From Methylococcus sp. EFPC2 (GTDB lineage Bacteria > Pseudomonadota > Gammaproteobacteria > Methylococcales > Methylococcaceae), in the NCBI RefSeq assembly GCF_016925495.1, contig NZ_CP070491.1, forward strand, positions 2,666,001 to 2,730,000: a stretch of DNA of 64,000 bases, read 5' to 3'. Positions 55,386 through 64,000 of this stretch are shown here, one piece after another (the first letter of the stretch is position 1; each line of letters starts with the position of its first letter). The notes beneath the pieces were generated by a model that worked only from the letters and a program-made list of their open reading frames with translations, was not told where the DNA came from and searched no databases. Made by a program: the position numbers and the translations under genes.

Positions 55386-56114
55386 TCATCCGGCGACATT
55401 GAAATAAGGCGGCTTTTTGTCGACGTAAGCCAACCACATCGCGTCCAGCAGGGTCCACAGGATATCCAGCTTGAATTGCAGGATGTCCAGGGCGCGTTCC
55501 TGCTGCTCGCGGGTCTTGAAATGATCCAGGGTGATCGCCAGACCATGCTCGACATCGCGGCTCGCCTGACTGACGCGCTTGCGGAAATAAGCCAGGCCTT
55601 CCGCCTCGATCCAGGGATATTTGTCCGGCCAGCCGGCCAAGCGCTGCTTGTGGATGGTGGGTGCGAACATTTCGGTGAGCGAGGAGCAGGCCGCCTCCTG
55701 CCAGGTCGCGTTGCGGGCGAAATTGACGTAGGCATCGACGGCGAATCTCACGCCGGGCAGCACGTGCTGCAACGACCAGAGCTCCTCGCGCGGTATCCCG
55801 ACCGCCTCGCCCAGCCGCGTCCAGGCCTCGATACCACCGGCATCCTCGCCCCAACCGTCGTGATCGTGGATGCGCTGTATCCACTGGCGGCGAGTTTCGC
55901 GGTCCGGACAATTGGCCAGGATGTTGGCGTCCTTCACCGGTATCTTGATCTGGTAATAGAAACGGTTGGCCACCCAGCCCTGTATCTGGGCCCGGTCAAG
56001 TTTTCCCTCGGCCATCTGCACATGATAAGGATGCTGAATGTGATAAAACTTTTCCTTGGCGCGCAGTCGGGCTTCGAATTCGTCCCGGCTCCAAGGCTGT
56101 TGTTCGGTGCTCAT
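55386..56114 (-). CDS. pqqC: PqqC, final oxidase of PQQ synthesis
   Basis: A 242-residue cofactor-free oxidase: [16 protein letters not shown] and [20 protein letters not shown] near the N-terminus and [14 protein letters not shown] in the middle are family landmarks, and the length is typical. It carries out the last ring closure and eight-electron oxidation to PQQ. It lies nine bases after pqqB. Confidence 0.96.
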   Translation of the reverse strand: MSTEQQPWSRDEFEARLRAKEKFYHIQHPYHVQMAEGKLDRAQIQGWVANRFYYQIKIPVKDANILANCPDRETRRQWIQRIHDHDGWGEDAGGIEAWTRLGEAVGIPREELWSLQHVLPGVRFAVDAYVNFARNATWQEAACSSLTEMFAPTIHKQRLAGWPDKYPWIEAEGLAYFRKRVSQASRDVEHGLAITLDHFKTREQQERALDILQFKLDILWTLLDAMWLAYVDKKPPYFNVAG

Positions 56115-56123
56115 GGCGCTCCC

Positions 56124-57038
56124 CTACAGAGTGATTTCCATGCCGTCGAAGGCGACTTCGATACCGGCCTGTTCCAGCGTTTTCCGCTCCGGCGTATCTT
56201 CATCCAGGATCGGGTTGGTGTTATTGATGTGGATCAGGATTTTTCGGCCTGCCGGTACGGTACTCAGGGTTTCTATCATGCCGCCCTCGCCGGATTGCGG
56301 CAGGTGGCCCATTTCCAGCGCCCGCTTCTCGCAAATGCCGGCGCGCGACATCTCGTCGTGCTGCCAGAAGGTTCCGTCCACCAGTACGCAGTCAGCGGCC
56401 TGCATGGCCCCGTATACATGCGGCTCTATCTCACCCAGACCTGGCGCGTAATAGAGTTTACGGCCGGTAGAAATCTGCTCGACGATCACACCGATATTGT
56501 CGCCGGGATGCGGGTCGTGCCGATGGGGCGAATACGGCGGCGCCTTGCTCTTCAAGGCATGGGTATATATCCGCAGGTCGTCTATCGAGGGAATGGTGAA
56601 AGCTTCGCCGTTCAGCGGAACCGGATGATGGCTCACCTTGCAGTAATGCTCCAGCATAGTGAACAGAGGAAAGCCGGTGGTCAGATCCTGCTTCACCATT
56701 TCGCTGCAATAGATTTCCAGCGGGCTGGTGGATTCGCGCAGCATCAGGAGGCCGGTGGTGTGGTCGATCTGGCTGTCGATCAGCAGGATGGCCTTGATGC
56801 CGGTGTCACGCACACCCGTACGCGGATGACTCTCGGGAAACGCTTCCAGTTGTGCGCGTATATCCGGTGAAGCGTTGAACAGCAGCCAGTTGCGGCCATC
56901 GCTGCTCACCGCGATGGAAGACTGCGTCCTGCGCGTCCCGCGCAGCTCGCCGGCGCGCAGGCGTTTACAGTTATGACAGTTGCAGTTCCACTGGGGGAAA
57001 CCGCCGCCCGCACCCGCACCCAATACCCGAATCTTCAT
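56124..57038 (-). CDS. pqqB: PqqB, metallo-hydrolase-fold protein of PQQ synthesis
   Basis: A 304-residue protein of the metallo-beta-lactamase fold with the zinc-binding CNCHNC near residue 19 and the motifs [10 protein letters not shown] and [11 protein letters not shown]. It hydroxylates the cross-linked tyrosine intermediate. It is separated from pqqA by a terminator-like hairpin, so it should be transcribed at a lower level than pqqA. Confidence 0.96.
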   Translation of the reverse strand: MKIRVLGAGAGGGFPQWNCNCHNCKRLRAGELRGTRRTQSSIAVSSDGRNWLLFNASPDIRAQLEAFPESHPRTGVRDTGIKAILLIDSQIDHTTGLLMLRESTSPLEIYCSEMVKQDLTTGFPLFTMLEHYCKVSHHPVPLNGEAFTIPSIDDLRIYTHALKSKAPPYSPHRHDPHPGDNIGVIVEQISTGRKLYYAPGLGEIEPHVYGAMQAADCVLVDGTFWQHDEMSRAGICEKRALEMGHLPQSGEGGMIETLSTVPAGRKILIHINNTNPILDEDTPERKTLEQAGIEVAFDGMEITL

Positions 57039-57074
57039 CTGTACCCGTCAGTGTTTGCCCGCCGCCCTAACGAA

Positions 57075-57109
57075 AAACGGGGCCACACCCTTGGGTGTGA
57101 GCCCCGTTT
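57075..57109 (-). terminator. Hairpin attenuator between pqqA and pqqB
   Basis: On the minus strand AAACGGGGC and ACACCC pair with GGGTGT and GCCCCGTTT, followed by TTCG. The T-run makes this a leaky intrinsic terminator, consistent with a pqqA transcript far more abundant than the enzyme genes. Confidence 0.8.
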
Positions 57110-57126
57110 CCGTACCTGGTCCCGAA

Positions 57127-57201
57127 TTAACGGTTGTAGATGTACATCGTTACTTCGAAGCCGAAACGCAGGTCGTTGTAGCTAGGAGTTTCCCATTTCA
57201 T
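57127..57201 (-). CDS. pqqA: PqqA, precursor peptide of PQQ
   Basis: A 24-residue peptide that ends MYIYNR. Glu16 and Tyr20 stand four residues apart, as required for the cross-link that becomes PQQ. A strong GGAGGT lies nine bases before the ATG. It is the first gene of the pqq operon. Confidence 0.96.
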   Translation of the reverse strand: MKWETPSYNDLRFGFEVTMYIYNR

Positions 57202-57264
57202 ATCGTCTACCTCCAGTAAAAATGTTGTTAAGCTTTTTTGGTCGCTAGTGATAGCTCACGGCAG

Positions 57265-57293
57265 AGTATACGTCGGGGTCTTTTAGGGCGCAA
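57265..57293 (-). promoter_or_regulatory. Sigma70-type promoter of the pqq operon
   Basis: On the minus strand TTGCGC and TATACT are exactly 17 bases apart and lie 64 bp before the pqqA start. An AT-rich leader follows. Confidence 0.65.
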
Positions 57294-57403
57294 CAACCCG
57301 CCCGCCAATGGGAACGACTCGCCGCACCCCGCGAAAACCGGGCTTTCCGGGCAAAACATGACACCTTGAAGAGACGCTTGCGACATAGCCGAGCGCCAAC
57401 CCG

Positions 57404-58183
57404 CTAAAGAGGAATTTTTCCCCGCTCGCCGCTCGATATTTCACGACCGCACGTAGGACAACTCGGATTGCGACGAAGTTTCATGCTCCGCCATTCCATG
57501 GAGAGCGCATCGAGCAGAAGCAAGCGACCAGTCAAGGTCTCGCCGATACCCAACAATAGTTTGATGGCTTCCAACGCCTGCATGGAACCGACGATGCCCG
57601 GCAGCGGCGCGATCACGCCGTTGCGCACGCAGCTCTCAGCCAGCTCACCCTGATCGGGATAGAGGCAGTTATAGCAGGGGCTTTCGTCCCGTCCCGGAGT
57701 AAAGACGGTAAGCTGCCCTTCGAAGCGGATGACCGCACCGGATACCAGAGGCGTGGAAGTGGCCACGCAAGCGGCATTGACGGCGAAGCGCGTGGCGAAG
57801 TTGTCGGAGCAGTCGAGCACCACATCGGCGGCCGCGACCGCCTCCTCCAAGCCCCTGCCCTCGAGGGCATGAACTATCGTGTCGATGCGGATTTCGGGAT
57901 TGATGCGCGCCAGGCTGCGGCGTGCCGACTCCGCCTTGCCGATCCCCAGGCTGCCCGTGTCGTGGATGATCTGGCGCTGGAGATTGGACAGATCGACGGC
58001 ATCGAAATCGTTCAACACCAAATGCCCCACCCCCGCCGCCGCCAGATACATCGCCGCCGGCGAGCCCAGTCCTCCCAAACCGATGATCAACGCATGCGCA
58101 GCCAACAGCTTTTCCTGCCCCTCGATATCGACCTGGGGCAGCATGATTTGGCGACTGTAGCGCAGCAGTTGCTCGTCTTCCAT
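57404..58183 (-). CDS. moeB: MoeB/ThiF-family adenylyltransferase
   Basis: A 259-residue E1-like enzyme with the nucleotide loop IIGLGGLGSPAAMYLAAAGVG and NLQRQIIHD, the catalytic cysteine region AESCVRNGVIAPLPG, and zinc cysteines CYNC and CPTC. It activates the C-terminus of MoaD (or ThiS) for sulfur transfer; sequence alone does not decide between the two. It overlaps the truD stop by one base. Confidence 0.9.
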   Translation of the reverse strand: MEDEQLLRYSRQIMLPQVDIEGQEKLLAAHALIIGLGGLGSPAAMYLAAAGVGHLVLNDFDAVDLSNLQRQIIHDTGSLGIGKAESARRSLARINPEIRIDTIVHALEGRGLEEAVAAADVVLDCSDNFATRFAVNAACVATSTPLVSGAVIRFEGQLTVFTPGRDESPCYNCLYPDQGELAESCVRNGVIAPLPGIVGSMQALEAIKLLLGIGETLTGRLLLLDALSMEWRSMKLRRNPSCPTCGREISSGERGKIPL

Positions 58184-59220
58184 CAGTCGAGGGCCGGTCC
58201 GAAATCGATCGCCTCGCGCAGCACGGCCGTGGCATAGGCGCCGGCCGGCAAGATGAAGGCCACGCGGAGGGCATTTTCGGGAAGCAGAGCCCATTCGAAA
58301 TCGTCCACCGTGAGGCGCAAGGGGCGTCGCGAGACCTCCATGCCGATACGGGCCAAGCCTTCGCTCAGGCTCCGATAGCGCTCGGCAACCGCTTGTTCGA
58401 TGGTCAGGGCATCCGCGTCGGCGGGTGATTCGCCGCGTCCGGCAAGCGGACCGGAAGGATGAAGCGCCAGCGACTCGACACGAGCCACGATTTCCGCCGT
58501 CACCTCGTCCTTGAAGAAGCTGTGCGAATCGGAAAACATGAAGACGTCGCCCGAGATGGCGCGGTTCCACGTTCCCTCATCCACCCGTCGGGCAAGTACT
58601 GCATTGAACAGATAGGAACGCGCAGCCGACAAATAAATGCCTTCCAGTTGGCGATCGCGGAGCTTGAGCTCGCCCGCAAAAAGGGCGGTGGCCTTTTCTA
58701 TATTGCGGCCCTCGTGGCCGAAACGCTGCGGGCCGAAATAATTGGGAAGACCGCAGTCCTTGATCCGCGCCAGCCGTTCCTCCAGCAAATCCGTATCGCC
58801 AGCCAGTTCGCGCACCGTGATCTCGAAGCGGTTGCCCTTCAGCGCGCCCTTTTTCAGCTTGCGGTTGTGGCGCACCGCCGCGAGCACCGACACCGTATCC
58901 GAATTGAAGCCCGTCCAGTCCACTTCCCGTTTGCCGGGTATGTGCGCGCTGAACCATTGCACGGTGCGGCTGTGGCGGTCCTTCAGGCCGGCATAGCTCA
59001 CGTCCCGGGCGGGCAATCCAGCATATTTGGCCAACTGGCGGGCCAGGTAGTCCGTGTTTTCGCCGCGCTTTTCGATCTTCAGGAAGACATGCTCGCCCTC
59101 GCCGCAAGGCTCGAATCCGAGGATTTCATCGACGAAGAAATCCTCGGGCACCTGCTTGATCACCCCGCGCGCGGCGGGACCGCCGTATGCGTAAGGCCAG
59201 TCGAAGCGCCAGTCGCTCAT
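58183..59220 (-). CDS. truD: tRNA pseudouridine(13) synthase TruD
   Basis: A 345-residue TruD. The motif [20 protein letters not shown] contains the catalytic Asp, and [14 protein letters not shown] is the family signature. It makes pseudouridine 13 in tRNA(Glu). It lies in the ispD-ispF-truD order usual in gammaproteobacteria, overlapping ispF by four bases. Confidence 0.96.
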   Translation of the reverse strand: MSDWRFDWPYAYGGPAARGVIKQVPEDFFVDEILGFEPCGEGEHVFLKIEKRGENTDYLARQLAKYAGLPARDVSYAGLKDRHSRTVQWFSAHIPGKREVDWTGFNSDTVSVLAAVRHNRKLKKGALKGNRFEITVRELAGDTDLLEERLARIKDCGLPNYFGPQRFGHEGRNIEKATALFAGELKLRDRQLEGIYLSAARSYLFNAVLARRVDEGTWNRAISGDVFMFSDSHSFFKDEVTAEIVARVESLALHPSGPLAGRGESPADADALTIEQAVAERYRSLSEGLARIGMEVSRRPLRLTVDDFEWALLPENALRVAFILPAGAYATAVLREAIDFGPALD

Positions 59221-59693
59221 CGTTTCTGCAGCAGGGCGACGGCCAGGGACGAAATGCCCTCGCCGCGTCCTTCGAAGCCCATGCGCTCGGTGGTGGTCGC
59301 CTTGACATTGACCGCGTCCAACTCGACGTGCAGATCGGCGGCGATGAACTCCCGCATCTGCGGGATATGCGGCGCCATCTTGGGTGCCTGGGCGACGATG
59401 GTGACGTCGACGTTGACGACGCCATAACCCAGCCCGGCGAGCTTGTCGTGTACGCTGCGCAGCAGTATGCGGCTGTCGATGCCTTTGAACGCCGCATCGG
59501 TATCGGGAAAATGCTTGCCGATGTCGCCCAGCGCCGCCGCGCCCAACAAGGCGTCACAGAGCGCATGCAGGGCGACGTCGCCGTCGGAGTGGGCGGCCAT
59601 GCCTTTCTCGTACGGTATGGTGACGCCGCCGATGACGATGTGATCGCCCTCCTTGAATTTATGGGCATCGTAGCCCTGGCCTATTCGTAACAT
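59217..59693 (-). CDS. ispF: IspF, MEP-pathway cyclase
   Basis: A 158-residue 2-C-methyl-D-erythritol 2,4-cyclodiphosphate synthase. Metal motif GQGYDAHKF and the following [19 protein letters not shown] are diagnostic. It overlaps ispD by 13 bp and truD by 4 bp. Confidence 0.97.
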   Translation of the reverse strand: MLRIGQGYDAHKFKEGDHIVIGGVTIPYEKGMAAHSDGDVALHALCDALLGAAALGDIGKHFPDTDAAFKGIDSRILLRSVHDKLAGLGYGVVNVDVTIVAQAPKMAPHIPQMREFIAADLHVELDAVNVKATTTERMGFEGRGEGISSLAVALLQKR

Positions 59694-60388
59694 TGCTGCT
59701 CCAGGTAGAAAGCGGCCAGGGGCAGGTCCTCCGGCCGGGTGATCTTGATGTTGTCCGGCCGCCCCTCGACGATGCGCGGGGTCTCGCCCTTCAACTCCAG
59801 CGCGCTGGCCTCGTCGGTAACGGTCAGGCCCAATTCGGCCGCCTCACGCAGCGCGCTGCGCAAGGCCTGGTAGCGGAACATCTGCGGGGTCAGCGCGCGC
59901 CACACGTGGTTGCGGTCCACCGTGTCGACGATCAGGCCATTCTCGACACCCTTGAGCGTATCGCTGGAAGGCAGGGCCAAAATGCCGCCGACGGGGTCGT
60001 GCCGTAAGGTCTCGATCAGCTTGCGCACGTCGGCGCGCGTGATGCACAAGCGTGCGGCGTCATGCACCAGCACCCAATCGTCGGCCGCGGCCAAGCCGTG
60101 CAGCCGGTCGAGAGCGGACAGCACGGAATCGGCCCGCTCCTTGCCGCCTTCGGCGGTGAGGATGCGCGGGTGTTCCCCGAAAGGAAGATCGGGCCAATAG
60201 CCGTCTTCGCGTCCCAAGGCCACCACCACGGCGCTCAACTCCGTCACGCTCAACAGGCGTTCGAGCGTGTGTTGCAGTACGGGCTTGCCGATTATCTGCA
60301 GATATTGTTTGGGTAAATCGGCGCCCATGCGTTTGCCGACGCCGGCGGCGGGGACGACGCCCCAATAGGCGGGATGCGGATTGCTCAT
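59681..60388 (-). CDS. ispD: IspD, MEP-pathway cytidylyltransferase
   Basis: A 235-residue nucleotidyltransferase: [20 protein letters not shown] at the start, [12 protein letters not shown] in the middle and TDEASALE near the end. It transfers CMP to methylerythritol phosphate. Its start overlaps the ftsB stop in an ATGA. Confidence 0.97.
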   Translation of the reverse strand: MSNPHPAYWGVVPAAGVGKRMGADLPKQYLQIIGKPVLQHTLERLLSVTELSAVVVALGREDGYWPDLPFGEHPRILTAEGGKERADSVLSALDRLHGLAAADDWVLVHDAARLCITRADVRKLIETLRHDPVGGILALPSSDTLKGVENGLIVDTVDRNHVWRALTPQMFRYQALRSALREAAELGLTVTDEASALELKGETPRIVEGRPDNIKITRPEDLPLAAFYLEQQCYE

Positions 60389-60888
60389 TCGGTTTCGCTG
60401 TCCACGGCCGGTTCCACCGGCTCCGTGGACTCAGACGGTTCTGTCGCTTGTTCGACCGGCGCCTCGGCGGGCTCAACAAGCTTGGGCTCGACCTCGGGAA
60501 TCGGCCGCTCGGCGCGGGCCGATCTGGCCCGGCGCGCGCGCTGCCGTTTAGGTTTGTTCTCGTCGGGCTTGGCTTCCGCTTCGGGGGGAGCGGGCGGCGG
60601 GGTGGCGGCCTCATGGTGCGCGTCAATGACCTGCACGAAGACCTCCCCCTCCTTGATCATCCCCAGATCCTGCCGCGCCCGCTCCTCCACGGCATCCAGC
60701 CCCTGCTTGAGATCCATGACCTCGGCTTCGAGGGCGGCATTACGCTCGCGCCGTTTGTCGCCCTCCTGCCGGAGATCCTCTATGCGTTCGTTGAGCCGGT
60801 GAAACTCCAGGAGATTGCCGTCGCCAAACCACAGCCTGAACTGCAACAGGCCGATCAAAAGCACGAGAAATGCCGTGAGTTTATTCAC
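60385..60888 (-). CDS. ftsB: FtsB cell-division protein with long C-terminal tail
   Basis: A 167-residue protein. Residues 1-90 are ordinary FtsB: a short cytoplasmic end, one membrane helix ([19 protein letters not shown]), a coiled coil and [17 protein letters not shown]. The remaining ~70 residues are a periplasmic low-complexity tail rich in Pro, Glu, Lys and Arg ([20 protein letters not shown]) that ordinary ~100-residue FtsB lacks. It bridges FtsL and FtsQ in the divisome. It lies between eno and ispD, its usual place. Confidence 0.92.
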   Translation of the reverse strand: MNKLTAFLVLLIGLLQFRLWFGDGNLLEFHRLNERIEDLRQEGDKRRERNAALEAEVMDLKQGLDAVEERARQDLGMIKEGEVFVQVIDAHHEAATPPPAPPEAEAKPDENKPKRQRARRARSARAERPIPEVEPKLVEPAEAPVEQATEPSESTEPVEPAVDSETE

Positions 60889-60912
60889 CCCGACGATGAC
60901 GGTCGGCCGAAC

Positions 60913-62284
<1,372 letters not shown>

Positions 62285-63106
62285 CTACAGGAAATCGGAG
62301 CGTTTGACCGTTCGATCCAGGGTCACCAGGGTTTCCAGCAAGGCTTCCAGGCGATCCAGCGGCCAGGAGTTGGGACCGTCGCTCAGGGCTTTTTCCGGAT
62401 CGGGATGCGTTTCCATGAACAAGCCGGCGATGCCCACCGCCACGGCCGCCTTGGCCAGGGTCGGCACGAACTCGCGCTGTCCACCGGAAACGTTGCCCTG
62501 CCCGCCCGGCAACTGCACCGAATGAGTGGCGTCGAACACCACCGGACAGCCGGTTTCGCGCATCACGACCAGCGAACGCATGTCGGACACCAGATTGTTG
62601 TAGCCGAACGAAACACCCCGTTCGCACACCATGATCTGCTCGTTACCGGTAGCCCTGGCCTTGGCGACGACGTTCTTCATATCCCAGGGGGCCATGAACT
62701 GGCCTTTCTTGATGTTGACGGGCTTGCCGGTGGCGGCGGCATTCTGGATGAAATCGGTCTGGCGACAGAGAAAGGCCGGGGTCTGCAGCACATCGACCAC
62801 TGCGGCCACCTCGTTCAAGGGCGTGTATTCGTGCACGTCGGTCAGCACCGGCACGCCTAGGGTCTGCTTCACCTTCTCCAGGATGCGCAAGCCCTCCTCC
62901 AGACCTAGTCCACGAAAGCTGTCCAGCGAGGAGCGGTTGGCCTTGTCGAAGGACGACTTGTAGATGAAGTTGACGCCCAGTCGCGCGGTGATTTCCTTGA
63001 GCGCGCCGGCGGTATCCAGCGCCAGTTGCTCGCTTTCGATCACGCAAGGGCCGGCGATGAGGAACAAGGGTTGTTCCAGACTGGTTTCGAATCCGCAAAG
63101 CTTCAT
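62285..63106 (-). CDS. kdsA: KDO-8-phosphate synthase
   Basis: A 273-residue aldolase of lipopolysaccharide core synthesis: [33 protein letters not shown] and [16 protein letters not shown] are diagnostic. It condenses arabinose 5-phosphate and phosphoenolpyruvate, the latter the product of the neighbouring enolase. It starts two bases after pyrG. A single ATG with the usual N-terminus fits. Confidence 0.97.
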   Translation of the reverse strand: MKLCGFETSLEQPLFLIAGPCVIESEQLALDTAGALKEITARLGVNFIYKSSFDKANRSSLDSFRGLGLEEGLRILEKVKQTLGVPVLTDVHEYTPLNEVAAVVDVLQTPAFLCRQTDFIQNAAATGKPVNIKKGQFMAPWDMKNVVAKARATGNEQIMVCERGVSFGYNNLVSDMRSLVVMRETGCPVVFDATHSVQLPGGQGNVSGGQREFVPTLAKAAVAVGIAGLFMETHPDPEKALSDGPNSWPLDRLEALLETLVTLDRTVKRSDFL

Positions 63107-63108
63107 GA

Positions 63109-64000
63109 CTAGGTTGCCTTCTTATGCTGACGCGCCGCGCGCACAAACCCGGTAAACAGAGGGTGGCCGTCGCGCGGAGTGGAGGTGAATTCGGGGTGGA
63201 ACTGGCAAGCCAGGAACCAGGGGTGGTCGGGGATTTCGATCACTTCGACCAGGCGCCCATCCAGGGTCTTGCCGGACACTCTGAGCCCGGCCTCCTGCAA
63301 GGCATCGAGATAACGATTGTTGAACTCGTAGCGGTGGCGGTGACGTTCGCCGATGACGTCCTTGCCGTAAACCTGCTCGGCCAGGCTGCCGGACACCAGT
63401 TTGCAATGCTGCCCGCCCAGCCGCATGGTGCCGCCCAGATCGGACTCCTGGCTGCGCTGCTCGATCTGGCCCGAGGAATCCTGCCATTCGGTGATCAAGG
63501 CGATGACCGGGTGCGGCGTATTCGGCAGAAACTCGGTGCTATTGGCGCCTTCCAATTGCGCCACGTCGCGGGCGTATTCGATGACGGCCACCTGCATGCC
63601 GAGGCAGATGCCGAGATAGGGAATCTTTTGTTTGCGCGCATGCTTGACGCTGGCGATCATGCCTTCGATACCGCGCTTGCCGAAACCGCCGGGTACCAGG
63701 ATCGCATCCACATCCTGCAAGACGCCGACGCCCTTGGCCTCGACCTCTTCGGCCTCGATCAGTTTGACCTTGACCTTGGTGCGCGTCTTGATGCCGGCGT
63801 GTATCAAAGCTTCGGTCAACGACTTGTAGGCATCGGAATGGTTGACGTATTTGCCGACCATGGCGATGGTGATTTCCTCTTCGGGGGACTCCAGTGCCTC
63901 GACCACGCTCTGCCACTCGTGCAGATCGGCGGGCGGCACGTCCAGACGCAGTTTCCGCACCACGATCTTGTCCAGCCCCTGCTCGTGCAACAACATCGGA
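63109..64000 (-). CDS. pyrG: CTP synthase, C-terminal part (5' end outside the window)
   Basis: The frame is open to the window edge. The ~297 residues seen comprise the end of the synthase domain and the whole glutamine amidotransferase domain, with [13 protein letters not shown], the nucleophile region [17 protein letters not shown] and the final catalytic His-Pro-Glu in FHPEFTS. It converts UTP to CTP. It heads the pyrG-kdsA-eno order. Confidence 0.97.
   Translation of the reverse strand, partial: PMLLHEQGLDKIVVRKLRLDVPPADLHEWQSVVEALESPEEEITIAMVGKYVNHSDAYKSLTEALIHAGIKTRTKVKVKLIEAEEVEAKGVGVLQDVDAILVPGGFGKRGIEGMIASVKHARKQKIPYLGICLGMQVAVIEYARDVAQLEGANSTEFLPNTPHPVIALITEWQDSSGQIEQRSQESDLGGTMRLGGQHCKLVSGSLAEQVYGKDVIGERHRHRYEFNNRYLDALQEAGLRVSGKTLDGRLVEVIEIPDHPWFLACQFHPEFTSTPRDGHPLFTGFVRAARQHKKAT

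Noticed and set aside
54466-56870. Plus-strand open frames opposite the pqq genes
   Set aside because: Shadows of the clearly assigned pqqE, pqqC and pqqB genes.

Overview
The window is a high-GC gammaproteobacterial chromosome segment. The best guess is a methanotroph of the Methylococcaceae type. That guess is inference from a complete pqqABCDE cluster (the cofactor of methanol dehydrogenase), PEP-CTERM surface proteins, a SulP-linked hydrogenase-4-like membrane complex and the gene order pyrG-kdsA-eno-ftsB-ispD-ispF-truD. No 16S gene and no methane or methanol oxidation gene is present, so the assignment stays open.

Layout. 1-2344: end of a sensor kinase and its sigma54-dependent regulator. 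2388-18000: a surface-protein region on the minus strand, with a ~2,086-residue repeat-built PEP-CTERM protein, a ~2,514-residue teneurin/Rhs-like polymorphic toxin with its immunity gene, and a cohesin-like PEP-CTERM protein. 18588-28514: an energy-converting-hydrogenase-related (Ehr) complex that has lost its Ni-Fe ligands, preceded by a SulP anion transporter and followed by a STAS-like protein. 28965-33552: an accessory island on the plus strand, holding a phage tail-tube-like protein that carries a signal peptide, a caspase-fold protein of the C80 kind, and an 831-residue exported protein of unknown function. 33622-38191: ovoA-ovoB (ovothiol synthesis) coupled to a guanine-deaminase-like amidohydrolase. 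38236-44160: a heavy-metal RND efflux operon with a PII-like regulator gene. 44268-45805: small genes of uncertain role. 46555-53030: flagellar filament genes (two flagellins, flaG, fliD, fliS, fliT). 53077-57201: a CcsA/YpjD-like membrane protein and pqqEDCBA read from the minus strand. 57404-64000: housekeeping genes moeB, truD, ispF, ispD, ftsB, eno, kdsA and the 3' part of pyrG.

Most minus-strand clusters are tightly packed with 1-4 bp start/stop overlaps (ATGA or TGATG), which implies translational coupling in the Ehr, ovo-guaD, RND and truD-ispF-ispD-ftsB sets. The accessory interest lies in three places. First, the toxin has two dockerin-like calcium repeats while the gene just upstream encodes a cohesin-like, membrane-sorted protein, which suggests non-covalent display of the toxin on the cell surface. 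Second, a secreted stand-alone contractile-injection tube homologue sits next to a caspase-fold protein. Third, the Ni-free Ehr complex is physically coupled to an anion transporter. These are hypotheses built on sequence motifs read by eye; no database search was possible.
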